NCBI GenBank assembly: GCA_037833965.1
Contig: AP031356.1
Location: 5,726,501-5,790,500, forward strand
Source of the DNA: Marchantia polymorpha subsp. ruderalis
Taxonomy: Eukaryota; Streptophyta; Marchantiopsida; Marchantiales; Marchantiaceae
DNA length: 64,000 nucleotides
Reading direction: 5' to 3'
The position numbers and the translations under genes are program-made. A model generated the notes under the pieces. That model made no database searches. It saw only the letters and a program-made list of their open reading frames with translations, and was not told where the DNA came from. Of this stretch, positions 55,411 through 64,000 are shown piece by piece (the first letter of the stretch is position 1; each line of letters opens with the position of its first letter).

Positions 55411-57569
55411 TTACATTCCAAAATTTCGTCTAATGAGTTTTCGATCAGCTGTTGCCAACTTTCTTCAATTCGCTCATGTTGGTTGTTTCCACTCTGCAGA
55501 GTAACACACGTATAAGTCAGTAAATAACCGAAACATCGGTTCATTCAGGAAACTTGTTCTATACTGTTAAATATCTACAATTGCATAGTAAAATAAAAAG
55601 GTCTCCTCCAAGATAAGGTATCTAAGTTCAACGTTTTGAAAAGAAACGCTGCGAAATCAAAGACTACAAAAAAGAAATTTACGTACTAACAACTCCTTTG
55701 CCAAAATCGCTGCATATAAAAAGACAAAAAACATTCGTTTCTTGCCAAACAAAACAAAGGAGATTTCGAATTGACACAGGTCCCGTGACCATGTCCATGG
55801 TTTCCAAGAAAGGTCATAAACGAAAGGTTCTGGAAAAGAAACTCACGTGCTTCCAACTATAGCAAGCTTTTGTACTTTTGTTTCTTCAGCCCCACTTTGA
55901 TTGTCCTCAATAAATACGGTCAAACTGCGTATGGTAACAAGAATATTGGACGGTAAATGAGACTAATACAAACATAATTGTTGAGTCCATTACTGATAAT
56001 TATACTAAACAGGGATTACGAGAAGAAGTGTTTATGGTCTCCACGTACATTACTTCTACAATAAGACACCACAGACAGGCACATTATAGCTAAACCATAG
56101 ATTATTCTGAGAGGTAAAAGCTCCACAAACCTTCTCACGTGTTGAAACTTTACATACTTCAGCAAGACAGGCTTTCCCTGCAATTCCAAAAGTCATCAAT
56201 TGGTCCTCCACAAACATTACCGTGTTTCTAATTGAAGCTAAAACTACCAATTACTATCTGCCTCAAGACAAGGCGATGAAACTTTGAAAGCAATTGCTGC
56301 AATGATGCCAAATTTTCTCAAGGTGAATCACTAACCTGGAGTTGTTCAGGTGTTAAAGTCAAAACATCACTTGGTGGAAAATCACCCACATTCCTGCAGG
56401 CAGTTATTATAGACTTGTCAGCTGATGCTTCTTAACAACCACTCTGAACAACTGAATAACCTACAACAGAGATTCCGTCGAATCCAGCACAATATACCCA
56501 CCAACTTCAACACAATTCTAGGTCACACAGTATTTACGACTTACAACTCACCCAAAACCCATATTTTGCCTGTTTGCGAATAACTTCACAGTTTTTGGAC
56601 CTGCATCACCCGCGAGAAGAATGAGTGACTACCCTATCTGGCGTAGTAAAGAGCTGCATATTTCTCAATGCACAGAAATGATGAAATACTTTACAAGGTT
56701 AAATGCGTCAAATCAAAGCATGACGTGACTCACCCTCTTCGGCTGGTGCTCTAATGATCAAAGAGTGAAGCTTCACAACTTGATTGAAAGGAATGTAAAT
56801 CAGCAGTTGCTCATCAGTATCGCTTTCAAGCTGTAGACCATTATCGTCCCTGTAACCCTGCACAAAAGGAAACGTTCAAAACATTCCCGTTCTAGCCTGG
56901 ACTCCCACCAACCACAAAGACATGTTCGCCACGAGTGCACGCGCTCATTCACGATCTGATTTTAGTTGTAAGTATTTCCATGTCCTACCACAATGCGATA
57001 TTGCATGAAAAGTCATGCAGACCTGTTTCAAAACGTTGATGAAAGTCCGATCAGACTTCTCATTCAAACACTCGACGCCCACCCAATCAATACATTCCAC
57101 CAGGTCAATCTGCACCAGAGTCAGCTCACGCGAATGAGATCAGGCGATTGTAATGAGCTTATGAGATTATGCAATATCAATTGCCCTCATTTTTTGCGTT
57201 CACAGGGTAGGACGGTAACGATCGTTTCCCGCTTCATTTCTAGGGTTGCAACCCTCATTGCCAAGGAAGGGGACACTGACTTTCTTCTTTTCAAGACAAT
57301 CCCATGCGCGATATTTTGTACTAAGACACGGATCCTAATTTGCTACAGGCAATCGACAAAATTCACGTTCTGACAAAATTCAAAAACATGAAGAAATCAC
57401 TTGATTCAAAAATCGCAAGTCCCTAAGTTCGAAGAGCGAATTGTCCGCCAAGCCTCAGACATCACAAATAATACAAGCTCATTTTAAACGAAAGGATCAA
57501 CCTCGAGCCGAAAGGCGAAAGTGCTGAGGACAAACTGACCTGGTGGCGTGCTGCTACAACTGCCGCCAT
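55411..57569 (-). CDS. PITH-domain protein, 191 aa, nine exons
   Basis: PITH domains bind the proteasome in thioredoxin-like 1 and occur alone in PITHD1-type proteins; the plant role is poorly known. Exons on the minus strand by eye: 57569-57540, 57109-57023, 56857-56734, 56600-56552, 56393-56336, 56177-56131, 55924-55847, 55709-55691 and 55494-55411. All introns are GT-AG and the phases join to one 576-bp frame. Key segments: [13 protein letters not shown] (17-29), [20 protein letters not shown] then [20 protein letters not shown] (40-79), [20 protein letters not shown] (82-101), [19 protein letters not shown], and [20 protein letters not shown] ending LAIVGST (132-158). These are the conserved PITH blocks. 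The last two exons (19 nt, then the tail [13 protein letters not shown] to residue 191) differ from the usual short C-terminus, so the 3' end of the model is less sure. No break is seen. Confidence 0.88.
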
Positions 57570-58036
57570 CGAGATGAATTCTTATTCCCTCGATGACAGG
57601 GAGCGACCGATGTCTCCGCCTCCAGAATCAGTCGATCGTTTCCTTCACTTTCGTAGACGAGAGTCTGTGATACGAACGACGCGGAGGCACACGCAAGACG
57701 AATGAGAATGTCAAATTGGTGACAGGCAAGTCTGCTTCGAAGGCTTCATTGAGACCATGAATGAAAGGCAATGTCCCCAACCCCGCTTCCCAAATTCCGA
57801 CCCGGCCGAGCCTCGAACCGGCTACTTTTAGCATTCCGATCGGTTTTGGGATATCCGATCACCAGACGGAACTGCCGGCTAAGAAACCGGCACGTATCTC
57901 TCCTCAGCGTAGCAACGGGGGAAACACCCGGCTTTCCGCTAACTACCGGTCAAAGCCCGGTTTAAACGACCGTCCATCCGCATATCCGGATTTCCACATA
58001 GGCGCTTGGAGCTCTTGGAAAATTGAATTAGATCTA
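57570..58036 (-). promoter_or_regulatory. Upstream region of the PITH gene
   Basis: GC-rich with repeated CCGG-containing words (about 57,800-57,970), directly upstream of the PITH start codon and ending at a pogo-like transposon. The small + frame at 57761-58099 is probably not coding. No TATA box is assigned. Confidence 0.35.
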
Positions 58037-58379
58037 CCCGAATGTAATATGGGGCCAAGTAAGCCAGGTCTCAATAACACTTATGTCAAATACTATTAGT
58101 CTGGACTATACTAATTTTGAACATAAGTTTTTGTGATGCCAACCATAGATTAGTATGGACCAGACTATTTGTGTGCTTCAAACAACAATATGGACTATTT
58201 AGGAATATTCTAAAATAGTATGGATCTGATAAATAAGTTCCAGCCAAGAGTGAAGTTTATTTTTTATCACCTTTATTTCATTAAGTCCCTCTCATTTGCA
58301 AATCAGGTACGATTTCCCCATCAAAGTGGTTGATATGTTTCATTATGATCGCTGCAATAATTGTTTGATATGCCATTCT

Positions 58380-59830
58380 CCTCTCGCATCGATTGCCAAT
58401 CCACAAGGAATCATGGCTTTAGGAGCATAGATGAGGCCGTTAGCATCGAGTTGCATGTTTACATGCAACGCGATGCTAACGGCCTCACCCATGCATGTTT
58501 ACATCCCTGACATAATCCGCTACCAACTGCAAAGAGAATCTTTTCCCCGAGTTCAGCAGCTTGCTCGACCATTCGCCATCGCGGAGAACTTCATTTGACC
58601 ACTGTTGTTCTCGTATCATCTCCATCTTCTTGCTCTCCCATCGTTTTGTCCGAGCATCCTTGATCTTGGAAATAACAAAAGGATATGCAGGCTGAACCTT
58701 GTTAGTAACACATGGAGGGAAGAACCGAAGGGTTGTCTTGGTTCTAGTCAACGCAACCGACATCGCATCTGATTCATTGTGACCTCCGAATTGTCCATGA
58801 ATAATAACTTTTGTCTCTCGTAACGATCATGTTGAAAAGCACGTGGTTCAGAGAGCCATTGCGGGAATACCTGCATATCATTCCATCCTTTCGGCCATGT
58901 GCGATAACTTGCACCTGGCACATCATCTAATAAACCCTGAATCCCATAGGATCTATTTTTATTCGTGAAGATGATCATCGGTGCCTTTATATGTGAGGAT
59001 ACTCCCCCTATAATGCGGAACATCATGGTCATACACTATTCTCCGGAAACAACATCAGCATATTTGACATCGTTGTCTCCCCAAATTCCTAGGATCCGAT
59101 CATTGTCAACATTCACTGCGAAATGAGTCTCATCCATGTTTTTTATTAGGTTTTCATCCAACTCGCTAGATGAAAATCCTCTAATTAGTTTCTAAGTGGT
59201 ACGTGATGATCTTTTCAACATGAAGTTCTTTCTCTGGACTACATAGCAGCTATCTTGTTTGAGCGCGCACGACCACGTTGTGTTTTGCCATGAATGTTTG
59301 AACCCACATTGTCGTAATTTTGTTGAGAATCAGTTTGCCGTCTGCATCTCTGAAATTCGCATTGAATTCTCCCTCATTTGATTTGATAATGTCTCTAGCC
59401 AGAGTGCCAAGTAGGGCTGTTGAGAACTTTAGCCTCGTTTTTTGCAGTCGGTGGAACTCCTCGTTGAGTTCTACATACATGTGAGTCGTCCAATCTTTTG
59501 TGTTGCGGCCACGACCTGCCACAGCTTTGAAATTCTTTCTCGTAGCTTTGAACTGCTGATTCATCTGCAAAAACTCGGTATGCACACTAGCCTTTGAGTA
59601 CTGGTCTTTTAGTTTCCACCATGACGATGTTTTTTGGACATTTGCCTTGTAGGATTCACGGAAAAGATGCGGAAAGTTTGCCACTACCTTGGCAAAAAGA
59701 TCCTTCTTGCCATTGGAATCACATTCTTGCATCATCCAACAAAATACCACAATGCGACTCCCAATAGAAACCACTTGTTGTAGCTTTTTTTCTCGCTGTA
59801 TGTCTGCCTAAGAGAATTCCTCCTGATGAG
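58380..59830 (-). pseudogene. Pogo-like DDE transposase, broken
   Basis: Minus-strand reading in order: an N-terminal helical part (59774-59250: LFAKVVANFPHLFRESYKA, QTFMAKHNVVVRAQTR, like the CENP-B-type DNA-binding region), MDETHFAVNVDNDRILGIWG with the first catalytic Asp (about 59,120), MFRIIGGVSSHIKAPMIIFT (59,020), KLLFMDNSEV with the second Asp in the MDN motif (about 58,790), then LRFFPPCVTNKVQPAYPFV and ISKIKDARTKRWESKK (58,730-58,620). LDANGLIYAPKAMIPCGLAI (about 58,450-58,390) follows beyond a foldback. Stops (for example after VVSGE near 59,040), frameshifts and the hairpin at 58432-58487 disrupt it, so it is non-functional. Confidence 0.8.
58432..58487. repeat. 27-bp hairpin inserted in the pogo transposase reading
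   Basis: Arms 58432-58458 and 58461-58487 are reverse complements with one mismatch and a 2-nt loop. The left arm belongs to the coding sequence; the right arm is an extra inverted copy that introduces the stop after VRDVNMHG. Confidence 0.85.
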
Positions 59831-60192
59831 CTTCTTCCATAGCCTCTTCCTGTTGAGCAACTTCTTCTTGATAAACTACACCTTCTTCCGGATTAATGAA
59901 CTCCTCTCGAAAGGCTTGAGAGCGAGCAAAACCAGCTATAATAGGAGAGGACAAAAAACACAACATTGAGTTGTGAAAAGCGCAAAAAATCGTCAGGGCC
60001 GGTACAGCGTTGGGCTATCGCCTATCTATCTTAAATGCAAAATAAGCGCGGTGCGTAGTTTGGACTACAATAGTTAAGTGCTACCCGTCACACATGCAAT
60101 TTATATTACAGATAGAATTATGTATTAGTCGAGGCCATACTATATATGAATCCAGACTATTTGCCAATCTAGAGTAATTATTACATTCGGTG

Positions 60193-60899
60193 TACATATT
60201 AAAAGTTCAAGAAATCTGACATGCAGCGCAATTCATTTCGGCGATCTAGATCAAAAATCTTTGAAGTACGAAACATTGAAGAATTTTTTCCAATTCCAAA
60301 TTATGATTCTAAATAGATGATGGCATTGCAAAATGCACCTAACTAAGCACCGAAGCGAACTAAAAATCGTAGGGAAATTATTCAGAATTGAAAAGAGATA
60401 AATTGATCTCCGCAGTATGACGGTCAGATTCGAAGAGGTAGGAAGAATATGAACAAAAAGCTACATGGAAGAAAATAATGAGTACAAAAAAATGTTCTTC
60501 TCAAATAAAACTAAATGGAATTGCATGAAATGGAAGTAAGATTATGAAACTTCTCAACTCTTTACCATGTTATTAACGGACACATCTGCTGGATATTCTA
60601 ACATGGAGAGTCAACAATTGGACTAAGAAAGTATTGATATGTAATCATCAAAAAACCAGATAATGTCCATTCATTGGTGAAGTAAATATTTCAAGTTACG
60701 TCAAAATGCTTCTAAATAACTATTGTGATAATTTTGATCCAATTATGATATGATATGGTTAGATTATCTACTAACAAAGACAATTTCCACTCACTAATGT
60801 TGTTGAAAAAGAGTTTGATCATTATGTGATAAATGATATGTCACAACTAGAAGCATCCGTATAGATGTATCAAATTCCTTAGTAACAAAAACTAGAGTA
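60193..60899. other. AT-rich sequence, no gene recognised
   Basis: No ORF or motif is supported. It may include eroded integrase-side sequence of the copia remnant that follows. Confidence 0.4.
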
Positions 60900-62560
60900 G
60901 TTGGTTATCGTTATCGTTGGTAAGTCTTCCGTTTCCGCACAAAACTATAGAGACCAACCAAAATCTTCTACTAGAAGATCATAGAATCGGACTAATAGAA
61001 CTTTAGTCAAGTCTGATTTATAGTTTAATTCATACATTATTGGAAATTGTGACATTGATATTGAGTATGATGATGTTACTACATTGATCTTGGAAGAGAG
61101 TTATATTTTTCTTACAAAGAAACTCAAGTTTATGTCAATGAATTTGAATAGAATGCTGCCATGGAATATGAAATCCAATTGTTGATTGACAACAAGACTT
61201 GGAAATTAGTTGAACTTTCTAGAAATCATATGTTGATTGATTGCAAATGGATGTACAAGATGAAGGATAGTCCAATAGTTGACGAGGAGAGAATCTTCAA
61301 AACTAAGTTGGTGGCTAGAGGTTTCACACATGATAAAAGTGTTGATTACAACAAAGTTTTTTCATTTGTATTAAAATATTCTACAATTTGTCCGGTATGT
61401 GCCCTAGCAATGATAATTAATCTTGTTATTGATCAGATTGACAAAGTTACATCAATAGTCTATAGATATCTAGAGTAGAGAATCTACATGAGGCAATCAT
61501 TTGGGTTTGAGGTGAAAAGTAATTCAATGTTAATCTGTAGATTGCTCAAATTCCTATATAAATTGAAGATAACTATTAGACAATGTAATACGCAATTTGA
61601 TGAGTTCATGGACGCACAAGGTTTTTCACAGACTATGTATGATCCTTCTGTCTACATGAAGAAGTTGAATAATGAAATCTTTAATTTTATTATTGTAATA
61701 CTTTGAGTGGATGACGTGCTAATCTTGGCAAAAAACCAATCCAACATTGATGGATGCAGGAATCAATTGTAATCTACATTTAGATAAAGGGTTTGTATAA
61801 GTCAAAAAACATAGTAGGAATAAACATTCACCAAAAAATAAAGAAGAAGATTCTATGATTGCGTCAAGGCAAGTATATTTAACTTATACTTGACACATCC
61901 AACATCGCTAGTTTGGACTCCTGTGGCATCACATTTCAAAATTTTTGCAGCTCAATGTCCAACCAATGTTATAGAAAAAAATAGTGTCATGTGTTTTATA
62001 TGACCAAGCTACATTCAGTTTCATGTCTTTGATTGTGTAAACTAGGTCTAATATTGCTCTAGCAATGAGCAAGATGAACATGTACATGTCGAATCAAGAA
62101 AAGTATCATTGGCAAGCAATGAAATGGGTTCTCATGTATTTTAACAGTATAAAAAATTATGCCTTATTTTTCATAGTTTATTAGACAATGTCAAATCTTT
62201 TTTAAACTACATTGATAGTATTTATGTACAAGATCTAGACTAGAGAAAATCACTAGATATGTGTTTACACTTGGTAGTTGAAGCATAAATTGAATATCTA
62301 CCTTGTAGAAGTGCATAGTTCAATCTACAACAGAAGCTGAATATGTAACGGAAGCAAAAGAAAAAAAATAAATTTTGATTGAATAGATTTATCATTGAGA
62401 TGGTTTTGAAACATGGCGTTATTTATCTTTATTGTGATAGCTAGTGTGTTTTACATCTTATTGCAAATTATATGATAAATATTAGAGTGAAGTACATCAA
62501 CATCAAGTTCATTTATCGGACATGCATTATCTGATAAAAAAAATTGAGCTAATCAAGATA
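60900..62560 (+). pseudogene. Second Ty1/copia pol remnant (RT and RNase H), heavily decayed
   Basis: 61161-61478 reads MEYEIQLLIDNKTWKLVELS, CKWMYKMKDSPIVDEERIFK and LVARGFTHDKSVDYNKVFSF. 61488-61706 reads FGFEVKSNSMLICRLLKFLY and VDDVLILAK, with the usual YVDD altered to L-stop-VDD. RNase H pieces follow in other frames: MSKMNMYMSNQEKYHWQAMK then WVLMYFNSIKNYAL (about 62,065-62,160), TRYVFTLGS (about 62,250) and TEAEYVTEAKE (about 62,332). The order is that of copia pol. It differs clearly from the remnant at 25,450 and is older by the number of breaks. No LTR is recognised. Confidence 0.8.
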
Positions 62561-63507
62561 GTTAATCAAAATTCAATCTAGTTAATGAGTTGATCAAAGT
62601 TATTTCTTTGATGAAGTTTTGCATGAAGAACACACGTAGGGTTTTTTAGCATTTCAGTTACCTCTTTATTTTATTATTCTGTCTTGTTTTGGCTATGGCT
62701 TAAATCTAGTTATAAATAAATACATTTTGTTATACTTTCTTCAAAAACTTCTCGCTAAATAATTATATAGATTACACTTTTTATTGTTCTTTCAACATGT
62801 GTTAAAAAGTAAATGTTATGAGTCTAGTAGAATTCGGTTAAACTTTAATTAGTTGCTAGGCTTAAGTTGTCATTATATAATCTTGTTGACGTTTATGTTT
62901 TTCACTTGAAAATTTCATCAACAAGTTGTAGTTTTTCCCATGGACACAATCTCTACTCTTATGAAACACGCATTCATACGTCTTTGTGAATTCATGTTTT
63001 TAACTATCTCATATATTTTTATTATCTACGGTTATAACTTCTTGATTAATCATGTGAAGAAAATACCAAGAAAAAATGGTTTCATTCTAAAAATCGAATA
63101 TTTTTAATTTGTTAATAAATTTTTTTTAAGTAAGAATAGTATTTTTGAAAAAAATACTTTATTGCACTAAAAAACTAAAAATTTGTCATTTGATTTAATC
63201 TATAATCATTTCATTCCGTTATTTTATTTTTTAGCTAAAAATATAAATATAAGATATTAGAGTCATTTTTTATTTCTTTGGTTTTCAAGAAAAATCTTCA
63301 TTCATGAATTTATCAATTGTGTTTTTTTATTTTTTGAAATAAGAAAATTTGACAAACAAAGCCTTGAAAATGTTTTATGATCATAAGTGAATGTCACCAA
63401 AGCAACATATAATTATAGTTCAACAAAGAAATCATATTCATTGCAAGATCAATAAACATACCAATTATTAACTTGAGTTTCAAAAAACAATATTGTAAAT
63501 GTGAACA
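62561..63507. other. AT-rich sequence, no gene recognised
   Basis: Long A/T runs and stops in all frames. It may include the 3' LTR of the copia remnant, but no border is seen. Confidence 0.4.
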
Positions 63508-64000
63508 TGTAATGACAGATAAATAGCAAATGGAGCATAATGGTACAGATCCGATCCCACGAGGACAGAAACAACACTAAAAGTCATGATTTGTCACGCA
63601 TTAACATTCTATTGACAAGTTTTACTTCTCATGCCAATGTCATTCCCATAAGACACTGCTCAATTACGGCCGAAAAGCAGAGTATAATCACTTTTGCAAC
63701 CTGAAACTTGTCCAATCAACACCTGTGGGAATCGCCTACGACCCCACACTTAGATTTAAGGGGTAAAATTTCCCATAATTGCATACATCCAACTTACTGA
63801 TCCGAATATCCAGACCCAAATTTGCTTAAATTCTGAAGAACCCCAGGCTACTCGGAACATTAAGGCTGGACACTCACGACTCCCGATGTGGTAGCTTCGA
63901 CAAACAGAAGCGCACTATGTTCGATGGCAGGATCACACACTAGCACACATACACACAATGGATACAGATTCACAGTCAAAACAAGCCAATTGACAAAAAA
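63508..64000 (-). mobile_element. 3' end of another E/F-type element copy, running out of the window
   Basis: On the + strand it begins TGTAATGACAGATAAATAGC, the reverse complement of the family 3' end. It then follows the 3' region of copy F closely to the window edge: ATGGTACAGATCCGAT, ACGAGGACAGAAAC, GTCATGATTTGTCAC, CAAGTTTTACTTCTC, CAACCTGAAAC, TTTGCTTAAATTCTG. The five bases outside (GAACA, 63503-63507) would be one side of its target duplication. Its ORF lies beyond the window. Confidence 0.8.

Larger units (their letters stand above)
58037..60192 (-). mobile_element. Pogo-like (Tc1/mariner superfamily) DNA transposon, 2,156 bp
   Basis: The left end CCCGAATGTAATA and the right end, read inward as CACCGAATGTAATA, form terminal inverted repeats. 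TA lies directly outside both (58035-58036 and 60193-60194), the target duplication of this superfamily. Subterminal AAATA...AGTCTGGA also occurs inverted at both ends. Between them lies a broken DDE transposase gene on the minus strand. Confidence 0.8.

Noticed and set aside
57761-58099. 112-aa + strand ORF upstream of the PITH gene
   Set aside because: It crosses the left TIR of the pogo element at 58037 and has no domain; it is likely a chance frame in a promoter.

Overview
The window looks like nuclear DNA of a land plant, most likely a bryophyte and perhaps a Marchantia-like liverwort. The support is GT-AG introns, a plant subgroup IVa-type bHLH gene, a PITH-domain gene, plant Ty3/gypsy and Ty1/copia remnants, and a fungal-type (trichodiene-synthase-fold) terpene synthase gene of the kind reported from liverworts. 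The species is an inference. Host genes are sparse: three credible protein genes and one tRNA in 64 kb. Most of the rest is nested, decayed mobile DNA.

Layout. 1-17,561: a GC-rich block made of four copies (A and B on +, C and D on -) of one unusual element family, arranged as large inverted arms around a 2 kb centre that carries broken sacsin-like gene fragments. D is nested in C. 17,562-25,449: a gypsy integrase scrap, then copy E of a related subfamily, with copy F inserted in it and flanked by a perfect 5-bp duplication (ACGAA); E also contains an inverted, deleted piece of another copy. 25,450-26,900: a copia reverse transcriptase/RNase H remnant with the start of its 3' LTR. 27,241-28,320: an intact single-exon terpene synthase ORF. 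29,480-30,083: a decayed type II NAD(P)H dehydrogenase fragment. 30.5-34.5 kb: very AT-rich, with a tRNA-Asn and a decayed copy of its 3' half. 34.5-35.6 kb: an old remnant (H) of the A-F family. 36,943-39,363: a four-exon bHLH gene on -. 41.4-42 kb: its probable GC-rich promoter. 42-55 kb: no recognisable gene, including a GC-rich island at 50-51.6 kb. 55,411-57,569: a nine-exon PITH-domain gene on -. 58,037-60,192: a complete-length but broken pogo-like DNA transposon with TIRs and TA target sites. 60.9-62.6 kb: a second copia remnant. 63,508-64,000: the 3' end of another E/F-type copy on -.

The main candidate for something undescribed is the A-F family. Its members begin TGTGG and end ATTACA, make 5-bp target duplications, and show neither LTR pairs nor any pol gene. 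They carry one long ORF: a globular N-terminal domain with a WGWN motif, a Pro/Ser/Ala linker built from a spreading micro-palindrome, a conserved LLxYLDxKxxKY motif and a long coiled coil. They may be giant solo LTRs with a captured gene, or a new kind of short-TIR transposon. Exon structures and motif readings were made by eye; no search or alignment program was run.
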